In this document: positions 38,979-47,997 of the stretch, in pieces | Numbering within the stretch: position 1 is the first letter of the stretch | How the letters are laid out: the number at the start of each line of letters is the position of its first letter | NCBI GenBank assembly: GCA_028280855.1 | Contig: JANQLA010000474.1 | Location: 1-54,886 of the forward strand | DNA from: Melioribacteraceae bacterium | Lineage (GTDB): Bacteria; Bacteroidota; Ignavibacteria; Ignavibacteriales; Melioribacteraceae | Length of the DNA stretch: 54,886 nucleotides | Reading direction: 5' to 3' | Program-made: the position numbers and the translations under genes | Notes under the pieces: model-generated | Told to the model about the DNA's origin: nothing | The model's database searches: none | The model's input: only the letters and a program-made list of their open reading frames with translations

Positions 38979-41012
38979 TTAATTTTGAGAAAGAGTTTTT
39001 TTAAACAGATTAGCTCTATAATGGTTTGGATTAAGTTGAAGACAGCTCCGCAAATCGTTTCGAGCAAGTTTTAATTTGCCTGTGTTATATAAAGCATAAC
39101 ACCTGTTGAAATAAGCATCGGCATAATATTGATTTAGTGATATAGCTTCATTAAACAACCGGATTGCTTTGTCAAACTCTCCGCGGCTTGAGTAAATAAT
39201 ACCCAGGTTATTTATAGCAAGGTGATTTCGGGGCTCGAGTTCAACAGCTTTGCGGAAATCGTTTTCCGCTTCTGAATATTTTTTAAGTGCGTAGAGTATA
39301 TTTCCACGGTTATTATAATACTTTGAAATACGCGGATTTAGTTTTATTGATCTCTGCGCGGCGATTAATGCTGAATCGAGCTGCCCGATGTTTTGATATA
39401 TTACCGATAAATTCTCCCATGCCTGATCGTAATCCGGTTCAATTTCAATTGCTGCTTTAAATTCATTTTTAGACCTTATCATATCGTTGGCTACCTTATA
39501 AGCATATCCGAGGTTGTTTCGGAAAAGCGGATTATCGGGTTCAAAATTAACCGCTTTTTTACCGAATGCTATTGCATCCAAGGGCTTACCTGACTTTGCA
39601 AGCAATGCGGACTTATGTGAATATGGCTCAGCGTATGTCGAATCCAGGGTAATAGATTTATTAAAGTATGTTAACGCGTTTTTGTAATTGCCTTCCAAAA
39701 GATAAAAACTGCCTGCGTGATTATACGGCTCCGGGTTAGTTGGTTCCTTAGCTGCATTATCAGTCCAAAGGGTAAGCGGATCTTTCCAATCGAAATTTCG
39801 CTGGTAAGTGAAGAATCCGTATGTAAGTACAATTAACGAAAGTGCAGCAATTTTATAAGAGGTATTAAGATTTACAAATTTGTAAATGATAAAACTAACA
39901 ATAACTCCATAGCCCAATAGCGCAGGGTAAATCCTGTATTCAAAAATCACGTACTTTAGTGGAAAGAAACTTGATTCTATAATTTGTGTAATAAAGTAAA
40001 AGAAAATACCGAATGAAATTAACGGGTATTTTTTCCGGGATACAGTCGCGGAAATAATCAAGGAAATGATAATCACTCCGCTAAGCATTGTTCTTAACTC
40101 GAAGGGTGAAAATGAAACCGGGTATTGATAGAATAATCTAAGTCCGTAAGGAAGTACAGACATTCTTAAGTAAGTAACAATCACATTAAGCTGAGTAAAG
40201 AAATATTGAAACGGATCGAGCTCGCTTTTCTGTCTCGGAAATCCTTTTAACGTAAGAAACAAAATTGAAAAAATTAGCAGAACTCCGAGCAGTGCTTGCA
40301 CATATCTTTTATTCACCAGGCCTCTTTCATCTCTGAAGAATAATAATTCAACACAAACAAGCGTTAAAGGAAGAGTATAGATAGTAGCTTTGGAGTATGC
40401 TCCGAAAGCAAATGCAAGCATACACAAAATAAATTGAACCGATGACTTTCCACTATTACCCGCTATATAATTTAGGCGTCCCGATATATAACTTAGCATT
40501 GCGAGAAAATAAAACATAGCCGCCAGTGATGCCATTCGCTGAGTAATATATGTAACCGCCTGAGTTTGAACAGGGTGTAATGCAAATAACAGGGAAGAAA
40601 ACAGTGCAACTAGTACTCGAAAATTTAAATCGTACTTTCCGCAAATAAAAGGTGCATCAAACAATTTGAGGATTATAAAAAATGCCGCAATAGCAGCGAT
40701 TATATGAATGAGTAGATTGACAAAGTGATAGCCCCATACATCATAACCGTGAATTGCATAATTTGCCGCTACTGTTAAATACGCGAACGAACGGTTAAAC
40801 GGAAGCCTTTTCCATGTGCTTAGCTTAGTAAAGTGATCGAATGATTCGATCCTCGGATTGTTTTTGACAACGTGATTATCGTCAAGTTGAAAAGAGCAGT
40901 CGAATGAATTAGAATATGCTATTGCCGTTACTGTAACTATTATCGCTGGGACTACTACTTTATAATATTTGTAAAAGAATGAGGATGGATTTTTTTTCAC
41001 TTTCTTCGGCAT
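38979..41012 (-). CDS. TMTC-like membrane glycosyltransferase with C-terminal TPRs
   Basis: 677 aa. N-terminal half (about 1-410) has about 11 transmembrane helices and the GT-C-type motif 'LDDNHVVKNNP' in the first loop (Asp-Asp as in TMTC O-mannosyltransferases), plus 'FALHPVQTQAVTYITQRMAS', another TMTC/PMT-type signature. Residues about 425-677 contain seven TPR repeats ('AEPYSHKSALLAKSGKPLDAIAFG', 'NNLGYAYKV', 'YNNRGNILYALKKYSEAENDF', 'AINNLGIIYSSRGEFDKAIRLF'), usually substrate-binding. Probable protein O-mannosylation or polyisoprenyl-sugar transfer at the outer face. Starts one base after the VanZ-like gene stops, so they share a transcript. Confidence 0.8.
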   Translation of the reverse strand: MPKKVKKNPSSFFYKYYKVVVPAIIVTVTAIAYSNSFDCSFQLDDNHVVKNNPRIESFDHFTKLSTWKRLPFNRSFAYLTVAANYAIHGYDVWGYHFVNLLIHIIAAIAAFFIILKLFDAPFICGKYDLNFRVLVALFSSLLFALHPVQTQAVTYITQRMASLAAMFYFLAMLSYISGRLNYIAGNSGKSSVQFILCMLAFAFGAYSKATIYTLPLTLVCVELLFFRDERGLVNKRYVQALLGVLLIFSILFLTLKGFPRQKSELDPFQYFFTQLNVIVTYLRMSVLPYGLRLFYQYPVSFSPFELRTMLSGVIIISLIISATVSRKKYPLISFGIFFYFITQIIESSFFPLKYVIFEYRIYPALLGYGVIVSFIIYKFVNLNTSYKIAALSLIVLTYGFFTYQRNFDWKDPLTLWTDNAAKEPTNPEPYNHAGSFYLLEGNYKNALTYFNKSITLDSTYAEPYSHKSALLAKSGKPLDAIAFGKKAVNFEPDNPLFRNNLGYAYKVANDMIRSKNEFKAAIEIEPDYDQAWENLSVIYQNIGQLDSALIAAQRSIKLNPRISKYYNNRGNILYALKKYSEAENDFRKAVELEPRNHLAINNLGIIYSSRGEFDKAIRLFNEAISLNQYYADAYFNRCYALYNTGKLKLARNDLRSCLQLNPNHYRANLFKKTLSQN

Positions 41013-41927
41013 TTATTTTTTTCGCCTGATAGTAAAACGGTGTATAAACCTTGGATCAAAGGTTGCGAATACAATAGCAACAAAAAATATTGATATCATC
41101 CCTGTTATGGGCCCGAGAGCGTAGTAGTGTCCGCGTGTAAAGTGTTTCTGCCATGTATCCAGGAACTCGGGACGTCGCTCCATAAAAATAGTTAATTGAC
41201 CGTCAATTATCGCGTAGCTACCGGGCTTCAGATTAAATGGTGGAGAAACCTGTAAGTGTCCCGTAAAAACTAATGCGGTTACTATTATTAATACAATTAC
41301 GATGTAAGCAAATCCACGCGAGCAGTAAATCGGGCAAAGAGGTTGCTGCTCCATAGTTGGCGGCTTCCTGAAACCGTAGAATATAAGCGCGCCGGAAATT
41401 GTACCCATCATGTTTACGAAGAAATCGTTGAAGTCGAGATATTTATGACCCGGCGTTACTATATAATATTGCAATAGTTCGTCCACTATGCCCAATGATA
41501 TACCGATGAAAAGAACTTTGCCAAAGTGAAAGTTGTGCTTTTTAGGATCGATACAAAATCCAACAAGGATGGCAACAGTAGTGTACTGTATCAGGTGAAT
41601 AATTTCTACTGCATGGAGGCTTATGAAAAGGTAGAATAGAAATAACACAACACTATAGAGAAACCAATAGTATAAAGTTTCAAAGCGTCGTTCACCTTTT
41701 ATTAATTTCCATGTGACATATGAAAGTACAATGACAAGAAATGCAATAGAAAACTCGATGGAGTGTGCTTTTGCGTTAAAGTCGCCGGTATATTGAGGCA
41801 TCTTGCCCGTTGCGAATCTGCTAAACTCTCCGTGCAGAATCATTGCTGTGACTGAATAGACTGCGGTAAATGCAATCAGCAGCAATCGCTTAAGAGATAT
41901 TTGTTTAGAGAATATTTTTATCTGCAT
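41013..41927 (-). CDS. VanZ-like integral membrane protein
   Basis: 304 aa from ATG 41927 (MQIKIFSKQISL); the extra 18 residues upstream start from a TTG and are less likely. About eight helices. VanZ signature 'GIVDELLQYYIVTPGHKYLDFNDFFVNMMGTISGAL' (DE..Q......R...D...N..G), here with a GHKYLDFND. VanZ-like proteins of unknown biochemical role; in some bacteria linked to glycopeptide resistance. The C-terminal portion (about 200-304) adds another helix and a 'PGSYAIIDGQLTIFMERRPEFLDTWQKHF' domain. Its TAA directly precedes the ATG of the TMTC-like gene. Confidence 0.78.
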   Translation of the reverse strand: MQIKIFSKQISLKRLLLIAFTAVYSVTAMILHGEFSRFATGKMPQYTGDFNAKAHSIEFSIAFLVIVLSYVTWKLIKGERRFETLYYWFLYSVVLFLFYLFISLHAVEIIHLIQYTTVAILVGFCIDPKKHNFHFGKVLFIGISLGIVDELLQYYIVTPGHKYLDFNDFFVNMMGTISGALIFYGFRKPPTMEQQPLCPIYCSRGFAYIVIVLIIVTALVFTGHLQVSPPFNLKPGSYAIIDGQLTIFMERRPEFLDTWQKHFTRGHYYALGPITGMISIFFVAIVFATFDPRFIHRFTIRRKK

Positions 41928-42190
41928 CAAGGAACTTGGAAATTTAGATGAGATAATAGTACAAGCCGAAATTAGAATCAAGCTTGGTGAGAATATTTAC
42001 TTCCCGTCACCTCGTCTTCGCCCGATAACCACATCTCTAGCTCAATAACCATCACCAGTATGAATGTAGAAAATAAAGATAGTGATTAAGAGATTGAATG
42101 AAAGCCTTCGTGCCTTGGTTGCAAAAGTTGTTGTGATTTTTTTCTATCGACGAGTTCTTTTCGTGTTTCGATGCTGCTAAGTAGTTACCA

Positions 42191-43003
42191 TTAATTATTA
42201 AGCAGCCCTATAATTTCATTATGCAGTTTTTCGTTGCTCGAAGATACCAGGCTTCCGGAGTTTATTAAGTTCTCAGTTTTACCGCTAATGTCTGATACCA
42301 CACCACCTGCTTCTTTTATACACGGTATTATAGCTGCTGTGTCCCAGGGCATCATTATTGTATCGATCGCCGAATGTAAAAATCCTTGAGCAACCAGTGA
42401 GTGCTGCAAACAATCACCGCAAAAACGGAATTTACCCGAACCATTAATTATCCTTGATAAATTTATGTTGCTTGAACCATGGTGTGGTGATATATCGCTC
42501 TTATGCACTCCTGAGGCTGATACCCTTGCGTTTTTAAGAGTTATTGATTTATCATCGGAAACGACAACTAGTTTTGGTTTATTGTTTCTTTGTTCCCACC
42601 AACAGCCAAGCTCTTTAACAGCGTAGAGAGATTCGTTAACCATTGGGAAATGGATTGCCCCGGCTATGATTTCTTCACCATTAAGCAGGGCTATTAACGT
42701 ACCGAATATTGGAACGCCAAACGAATACCATGTTGTGCCATCTAAAGGATCAATAACCCAGGTAAATTCAGAATCTGATGAATTCTGTGTACCAAACTCT
42801 TCACCAATTATTTTATGGGATGGGTACTTGGTGATAATTTTTTCTCGAATAACTTGTTCAGCCTTTCTGTCAGCTTCAGTAACTTCACTACCGTCTGCCT
42901 TATGCTCGGCTGTAATGTTTTTAAAGTGGGAGATAATAATTTCGGCCGGTGCTTTCGCCAGTTCTTTTACAAAAGATAGGTATTCTTGATAATAATTTTT
43001 CAT
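42191..43003 (-). CDS. Inositol monophosphatase-family phosphatase (histidinol-phosphatase-like)
   Basis: 270 aa. IMPase fold: 'GSEVTEADRKAEQVI' (D metal), 'HKIIGEEFG', 'WVIDPLDGTTWYSFGVP' (DPLDGT, residues about 83-88), and 'MMPWDTAAIIPCIKEAGG' (WD metal ligand). Length and motif order match histidinol-phosphatase HisN, inositol-1-phosphatase and related enzymes. The substrate cannot be set: 'WY.FGVP' after DGT is characteristic of the HisN-like group. Located alone between a HAD phosphatase and the VanZ gene. RBS GGAGAAAG (minus strand) just upstream. Confidence 0.85.
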   Translation of the reverse strand: MKNYYQEYLSFVKELAKAPAEIIISHFKNITAEHKADGSEVTEADRKAEQVIREKIITKYPSHKIIGEEFGTQNSSDSEFTWVIDPLDGTTWYSFGVPIFGTLIALLNGEEIIAGAIHFPMVNESLYAVKELGCWWEQRNNKPKLVVVSDDKSITLKNARVSASGVHKSDISPHHGSSNINLSRIINGSGKFRFCGDCLQHSLVAQGFLHSAIDTIMMPWDTAAIIPCIKEAGGVVSDISGKTENLINSGSLVSSSNEKLHNEIIGLLNN

Positions 43004-43052
43004 AGCTAACGTTTCTTTCTCCTAATAAAAATTTGAAATCCCCAAGTGCGAA

Positions 43053-43760
43053 TTAATTATATCCGAGCACTTGTATTACATCGGTTAGTTGAGAGACTTG
43101 CACAAAGTTATCTTCATTCTTTTCTATAGACGCGTTCTTCTCGTGCTCCCATGTTGTGTGGTACGGTACATGTATTGCGTAAGCGCCGATGTTTAATACG
43201 GGAGTTATATCCGAACGAATCGAGTTGCCTATCATTAAAAATTCTTCCTGTTGGATGTCGAGGTGGGCTAAAAGCTTCAGGTAACCCTTCTCATTTTTCT
43301 CACTCATAATCTCTACGTGGTGGAAGTAGTCTTCGAGATTTGATTTCTCCAGTTTTCGTTCCTGGTCAAGTAGATCGCCTTTTGTTGCAACTATCATTTT
43401 TACTTTACTTTCACTGAGTTTCTTTAATACTTCCTCTACACCCTCTAGCAGAACAATAGGTTTGTTCAACATTTCTTTGCCGAGATTTATTATACTTTCA
43501 ATAACTACGGGATCTATTGACTTGTTCGTAACTCGCAAAGCTGTTTCTATCATCGAATGCATAAATGCTTTTATTCCGTAACCGTAGATAGGAATATTCT
43601 GCATCTCGGTATTATATAACTCCTTGGAAAGAGCATGTGCTTCAATGTATGGAAGCATTAACTCACAAAATTGTTTTTCTGTTTCCTGGTAATAAGGTTC
43701 GTTCACCCAGAGAGTGTCGTCGGCATCGAATGCAATTACTTTGAATGATTGTGTGTGCAT
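43053..43760 (-). CDS. HAD-superfamily phosphatase
   Basis: 235 aa. Motif I 'IAFDADDTLW' (Asp12 nucleophile, Asp14), motif II around 'IVATKGD' (about 123), motif III Lys of 'EKGYLKLLAHL', motif IV 'FLMIGNSIRSDITPVLNIGA' (GNSxxSD). Cap domain of about 75 helical residues. Resembles a haloacid dehalogenase or phosphatase of the YjjG type. A degraded relative of its 5' end is found at 48961-49086 (see there). Monocistronic; spacing to the IMPase-family gene is 49 bases. Confidence 0.85.
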   Translation of the reverse strand: MHTQSFKVIAFDADDTLWVNEPYYQETEKQFCELMLPYIEAHALSKELYNTEMQNIPIYGYGIKAFMHSMIETALRVTNKSIDPVVIESIINLGKEMLNKPIVLLEGVEEVLKKLSESKVKMIVATKGDLLDQERKLEKSNLEDYFHHVEIMSEKNEKGYLKLLAHLDIQQEEFLMIGNSIRSDITPVLNIGAYAIHVPYHTTWEHEKNASIEKNEDNFVQVSQLTDVIQVLGYN

Positions 43761-43897
43761 AAGCAGGATCGATTAAGTTTTTAAATGATTTATTAAAACC
43801 AAATATAAGATTTAGGGTGGAATTAAGCATATGATGAGTTAATGACGGCTTGCGATTGAGGAACACCAAACACTTCAATAATTTTCAAAATTCAAAG

Positions 43898-43935
43898 AAC
43901 AGCATCTGCGTTTGGCGCCTGCTCCAACTGCTGTT
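43898..43935 (-). terminator. Possible terminator downstream of the M1 aminopeptidase
   Basis: AACAGCA (43898-43904) pairs with TGCTGTT (43929-43935), with a nested TTGG/CCAA stem in the loop. It follows the stop of the M1 peptidase (43941) by six bases on the minus strand and precedes CTTTGAATTTT. Long loop and weak T tract, so modest support. Confidence 0.35.
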
Positions 43936-43940
43936 ATGGG

Positions 43941-45878
43941 CTATTTCATCAAAATTGCTTTTTTAGTTTGTCTACATTTTCCCGCATGTAAGCGGTAATA
44001 ATAAATCCCACTCGCCAAATTACTACCGTTAAAATTAATCTCATGAATCCCTGCAGTCATTTTCTCATTAACAAGAGGTACAATTTCACTACCCGATAAA
44101 TCATATACTTTCAGAGAAACAAACTCCGGTTTGGCCAATGAAAAGCTTATAGTTGTAAACGGGTTAAAAGGATTAGGATAATTCTGTTCGAGCCTATAGT
44201 CGGCAATAGTTGAGATATCGTCTTCAGTTGAAGTTATGATTACCGGGTCAGCCATTAATATCCATTTTTTAGGATCAATAATTAAAACATCGCTTTGAGA
44301 AATATCTGCTATACCTGCTCCATCATTCATTTCAACAATTTGATCTTCACCGTTTACTCGAACAGGAATATTAACATCTAGCGGGATATTATTTTCTGAG
44401 TCCCATGTAAAAACAGTCTGGCTTTTTCCTTTATTAACATTCAAAACCGGGTAGGCGGCTTGTCTGAAAAACACCTCAAAGAAAGGATCCAATTCCCTGC
44501 CCGTTACCTCTTCAGCCAAATTCTTCATATCGTCGGTTGTTACGATTCTACAGAGTCGTCCGTCCGAGTTATCAAGATCAGTGGAATCAGGATAGGCCCA
44601 CCTTTTTAATAAATTAAAAAACGTTTCATCACCTAAATGATAACGAAGAGTGTGCATTACCGATGCGCCGCGGTTATACGGCCATAGATTACGGAAAGCG
44701 TGATCTGCGGTTAAAGCTTCTCTTGGAGCTAACGGGTATACATGAGAGTCCGGCAGACGTCTGTTAATCATATATTGGTGATATCTTTCAATACCTGATA
44801 AGTGCTCTACATATAAAGTTTCCATATAAGTTGCCAATCCTTCGTGTATCCATACATCCGACCAATCCTTTGCTGTAACGAGATTGCCCCACCACTCATG
44901 AGCTAACTCGTGATAATGGATATAATCCAGCCCCCAATTATTAACTGTAAAATCATGCCCGTAAGCTATTATTGTCTGATGCTCCATGCCCCAATATGGC
45001 GCATGCGCCCAGCCATGCTTATCACCGGCGAATGGAAACGGTCCACATATCTCTTCAAGGAAATTAAATTCTTTCAGAAATACATCCATGTGATTTAGTG
45101 CGTCATCGTAATTTTCGGGAAGTACCCAAAATTTAAACGGGATAGTTTCGCCGCTAACGCTTTGGTATGTTTCTTCGATAAGCAAATACTCGGCCGCATA
45201 AATACTTACGTTGTAATTATTAATCGGGGTGGAGATAAACCAATTGAAGGTTGTGGTATTATCACCGTTATCAATGCTACCCAGGTGTTTACCGTTGGAA
45301 ACACAAATAAGCGGATTTGGAACTGTAAAACTAAGCGACATTGAATCGGGTTCATCGGAAGGATGATCTTTGCACGGCCACCAGATATCTGCTCCATCAA
45401 ACTCGCAGGCTACACCTACCCACGGTCTTCCCGATAAGCTTGAATCCCACACAAACCCTGATCCCCAGGGAGGATTTGGTGATATGCGCGGAGCGCCGTG
45501 ATAGTAGATTTTTACTGCAACAATATTACCGCTAGTAACCGGCTCAGGAATTCCTATTTTCAGCTTCCCGGCAAAATGGCTATAAGTAGCAATTGTAAAA
45601 ATACCGTTATCCTTTTTGAAAAGAACAGAGTCAACGGTGAAAGGATTTTCAAGATCTAAAACAAGCGTATCTATCGGATTTAGAATCGTTACCCTGCAGA
45701 GAAGTGAACCATGAATCGTTTTTGATGATGGATTGATCGTCAAATCAAGATCATAAAAGTTAACATCATAAGCAGCCTGCTCAGGACTTAAAGGGCCTCC
45801 GGAGTTGGCATTGGATAGTGTAGTAATCATAAGTAAAGTAGTAATCAACAAGTATTGCCAAGTTTTTTGTTTTATCAT
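43941..45878 (-). CDS. Secreted M1-family aminopeptidase with T9SS sorting domain
   Basis: 645 aa. Signal peptide 1-24. M1 domain: exopeptidase motif 'YWGMEHQTIIAYG' (the usual GxMEN is here GMEH), zinc motif HELAHEWWG with His323, Glu324, His327 and Glu346 (HEGLATYME) as third ligand. All zinc residues present. Catalytic Tyr near 'NRGASVMHTLRYHLG' region. After about residue 550 comes 'NYPNPFNPFTTISFSL' and a C-terminal 'GIYYYRLHAGKCRQTKKAILMK', a T9SS C-terminal domain. So it is an outer-surface or secreted aminopeptidase. GMEH for GAMEN is a known natural variation in some M1 groups. Confidence 0.92.
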   Translation of the reverse strand: MIKQKTWQYLLITTLLMITTLSNANSGGPLSPEQAAYDVNFYDLDLTINPSSKTIHGSLLCRVTILNPIDTLVLDLENPFTVDSVLFKKDNGIFTIATYSHFAGKLKIGIPEPVTSGNIVAVKIYYHGAPRISPNPPWGSGFVWDSSLSGRPWVGVACEFDGADIWWPCKDHPSDEPDSMSLSFTVPNPLICVSNGKHLGSIDNGDNTTTFNWFISTPINNYNVSIYAAEYLLIEETYQSVSGETIPFKFWVLPENYDDALNHMDVFLKEFNFLEEICGPFPFAGDKHGWAHAPYWGMEHQTIIAYGHDFTVNNWGLDYIHYHELAHEWWGNLVTAKDWSDVWIHEGLATYMETLYVEHLSGIERYHQYMINRRLPDSHVYPLAPREALTADHAFRNLWPYNRGASVMHTLRYHLGDETFFNLLKRWAYPDSTDLDNSDGRLCRIVTTDDMKNLAEEVTGRELDPFFEVFFRQAAYPVLNVNKGKSQTVFTWDSENNIPLDVNIPVRVNGEDQIVEMNDGAGIADISQSDVLIIDPKKWILMADPVIITSTEDDISTIADYRLEQNYPNPFNPFTTISFSLAKPEFVSLKVYDLSGSEIVPLVNEKMTAGIHEINFNGSNLASGIYYYRLHAGKCRQTKKAILMK

Positions 45879-45939
45879 AACCGATTCCCAAGTGAAATAT
45901 TTTTGTTTATATTAAACACAACTGCGTGTTATGTGTGTT

Positions 45940-46335
45940 TTACACTTGATAAACTTTCAAATTGAGATACTTTTCGAACGGATCAAAATCTTTATCATTA
46001 TGCAATAATGTAAAATCGTTCTCAATACAAAATGTTGCAATAATTGCATCTATTGTTTTTCTAATCGTTACTCCTTTTTTTCTCAAGTAACGGTAATTCT
46101 TTGCACTTTGATGAGCATTCTCTTTACCGCCGATATCGTAACAAGGAAATGAGAGTAGGATTGCCTTAGCCTTTTTAAATTCTTTATCACTTCTAAATCC
46201 TTGTAATACTTCAGTTAATACATAATCTCCAATTACAACGAGTTCCTTTCCCAGGATAGAATCAAGAACCCCAACTTGCGGCGTATCGTTACCGTTGAAA
46301 TAATCTATTAGTACTGTAGAATCTAAGAATATCAT
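45940..46335 (-). CDS. vapC: PIN-domain toxin VapC
   Basis: 131 aa. PIN-fold RNase with four acidic residues in place: Asp5 (MIFLDSTVL), Glu42 (LTEVLQGF), Asp96 (KTIDAIIAT) and Asp114/Asp116 (NDKDFD). This set chelates Mg and cleaves RNA, often tRNA. Length is typical and the sequence is unbroken. ATGA overlap with vapB (46332-46335) couples translation. The 'HNDKDFD' C-terminus is the classic VapC last motif. Looks active. Confidence 0.9.
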   Translation of the reverse strand: MIFLDSTVLIDYFNGNDTPQVGVLDSILGKELVVIGDYVLTEVLQGFRSDKEFKKAKAILLSFPCYDIGGKENAHQSAKNYRYLRKKGVTIRKTIDAIIATFCIENDFTLLHNDKDFDPFEKYLNLKVYQV

Positions 46336-46526
46336 CCATCGGTTCTCATTTTTTCAATATCGCCTTCCCAATGTAACTTGCCGCGAAGGGATTTTAGTTT
46401 TCTTTGATTCTTAATCTTAATTAATACTTTTAATCCTTCTTCAACAACTTCTTTCTTTGTTTTTAGCCCGGTTGTTTTGAGAGCCAAATTCATTAATTTA
46501 TCATCAATTACTATGTTTGTTCGCAT
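46332..46526 (-). CDS. vapB: VapB antitoxin (DUF2191/ribbon-helix-helix-like)
   Basis: 64 aa. 'MRTNIVIDDKLMNLALKTTGLKTKKEVVEEGLKVLIKIKNQ' is the Arc/VapB-type N-terminal DNA-binding and dimerisation segment; the tail 'LKSLRGKLHWEGDIEKMRTDG' has the G-K-L-x-W-x-G-D signature that wraps the VapC active site. Ribosome site AAGGAATT upstream. Overlaps vapC by four bases. A 29-bp dyad 19 bases upstream is the likely VapBC operator. Confidence 0.88.
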   Translation of the reverse strand: MRTNIVIDDKLMNLALKTTGLKTKKEVVEEGLKVLIKIKNQRKLKSLRGKLHWEGDIEKMRTDG

Positions 46527-46544
46527 CTTTTAATTCCTTTTTCC

Positions 46545-46573
46545 ATGTGTATTATTGTATTAATTATACACAT
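46545..46573. promoter_or_regulatory. Probable VapBC operator
   Basis: ATGTGTAT (46545-46552) pairs exactly with ATACACAT (46566-46573). Inside, ATT (46554-46556) pairs with AAT (46562-46564). It starts 19 bases upstream of vapB (ATG 46526). VapB dimers commonly bind such inverted repeats. The rest of 46574-46782 shows no confident gene. Confidence 0.65.
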
Positions 46574-46782
46574 TGCTTCGTTAACTAACAACCCATTTTT
46601 AGAATGTATGTATATGCATCCCCGGTCAATAAAGAAGCGGAGCCTACCCAAGATGTCCAAGACCCGACGGATTATCTGGAGTTTATTCTATCTGCCTTAT
46701 CAAATAAGCCGGCTTTGCTCTTTTGATTCATCACTAGCGGCAGGGGTTACACTGCACTTAAATGTACCTGTAAAACATATCT

Positions 46783-47997
46783 CTACTTATTCGATTTACT
46801 AAACCATTTTGATATTTCTTTCCAGGTTGGTTCTTTTCCATACATTAGGATAGAAAGTGCGAAAATCTTTCCGGCTGCTTTTCTCAAGTACCATGTGGAT
46901 AAAATCAACAAAATTAATGAAGCGAACATTTCTATGATCCCGACTTCTGTTAAAACAATTCTTGTAGAAATTACAGGAACCGATGTTAGGGGAAAAAGGG
47001 ACAAGAATTTCATTGCAACAGAATCGGGATTTCCAAGAGTGAAAAACGCTATTGCTATAGGAATGGCGGGCACCATCATCAGCGATCCTCTAGCAGAAGT
47101 GTTTGGATCATTGATAGTAGCTGCAATAGCCGAAAAGAAAGTGTTCCAGAAGAAAAATCCGGCAAGTGAAAAAATAAATAACCTGACAATCAATAACGGG
47201 TCAGCGATTGTGATGGGTATAGACCATCCACTGCCAAATAGGAAGGATATATAAATAAAAACAATTGAAGTTATTGAATAAGTGATTAGCATTGATAATG
47301 ACAAAAAAGATATGCCCAGTATTTTACCGTCTATCCAGGTTTGGGGACTAATCGCAGACACTATTACTTCTGTTATTCTCAACTGTTTTTCACCTGTTAT
47401 TGCAACAAATTGATATGCTAATCCTAAGAATATTCCGATTAGCATGAGCCCGATAAATATTCCTGCTGCAAATTTTTCTCCGGAGGCGCTTTGCTCTTTT
47501 GGTTGCACTGTATAACTCAGCTTAATATCTACCTGTTTAAAAATATCTTCTAATTGTTCCGGTGGGATTTTCGATTCTTCGATTTTAATCTTTTGTCGTT
47601 CCAAAGTTAATGCTTCTTTTACGGTGTTTAACCAGGATGGCTCTCTATTTAAAAACAATTCTACATTATCAAAATCGTTAAAAACAAGTATACCGTCTAT
47701 CCTTTCTTCAAACAATGCTTCCTTTAGTGAATCTAATTGATGATTCTTATTCACCGATGTTTTTAAGTTGGTTGCTTTGTTAAATTGTAATTGAATTTTG
47801 GAATTATTAATTATAGCAATTTTTTTCTCTTTATCGGATATCTCTTTTAACAATGTCTGTCCGCCAAAAAATAATAAACTTATTAAGGAAGCGACGAGTA
47901 TGGTAATTACTTGTTCCTTAATCTTGAACCAGCGCTTAAATTCCCATTTAGCGACTTCAAAAACCAGTTTTACGTTGTTATCATTTTTAATCTGCAT
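46783..47997 (-). CDS. NatB-like ABC transporter permease
   Basis: 404 aa from ATG 47997; the frame extends to 48042 but the ATPase stop overlaps here. One helix near 25-45, a large extracytoplasmic region about 50-185 ('KIAIINNSKIQLQFNKA', 'RIDGILVFNDFDNVELFLNRE'), then five to six helices. 'EKQLRITEVIVSAISPQTWIDGKILG' is the characteristic loop of ABC2_membrane_3/NatB (T.E....EVL..S......GK..G). Likely an exporter of Na+ or small peptides/lipids; substrate unknown. Partner of the ATPase upstream, overlapping its 3' end by 11 bases. Confidence 0.85.
   Translation of the reverse strand: MQIKNDNNVKLVFEVAKWEFKRWFKIKEQVITILVASLISLLFFGGQTLLKEISDKEKKIAIINNSKIQLQFNKATNLKTSVNKNHQLDSLKEALFEERIDGILVFNDFDNVELFLNREPSWLNTVKEALTLERQKIKIEESKIPPEQLEDIFKQVDIKLSYTVQPKEQSASGEKFAAGIFIGLMLIGIFLGLAYQFVAITGEKQLRITEVIVSAISPQTWIDGKILGISFLSLSMLITYSITSIVFIYISFLFGSGWSIPITIADPLLIVRLFIFSLAGFFFWNTFFSAIAATINDPNTSARGSLMMVPAIPIAIAFFTLGNPDSVAMKFLSLFPLTSVPVISTRIVLTEVGIIEMFASLILLILSTWYLRKAAGKIFALSILMYGKEPTWKEISKWFSKSNK

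Noticed and set aside
46545-46802. 85-codon plus-strand ORF in the vapB-NatB gap
   Set aside because: It overlaps the VapBC operator, has no ribosome site, and its protein (RRIIWSLFYLPYQ...) matches no family; probably chance.
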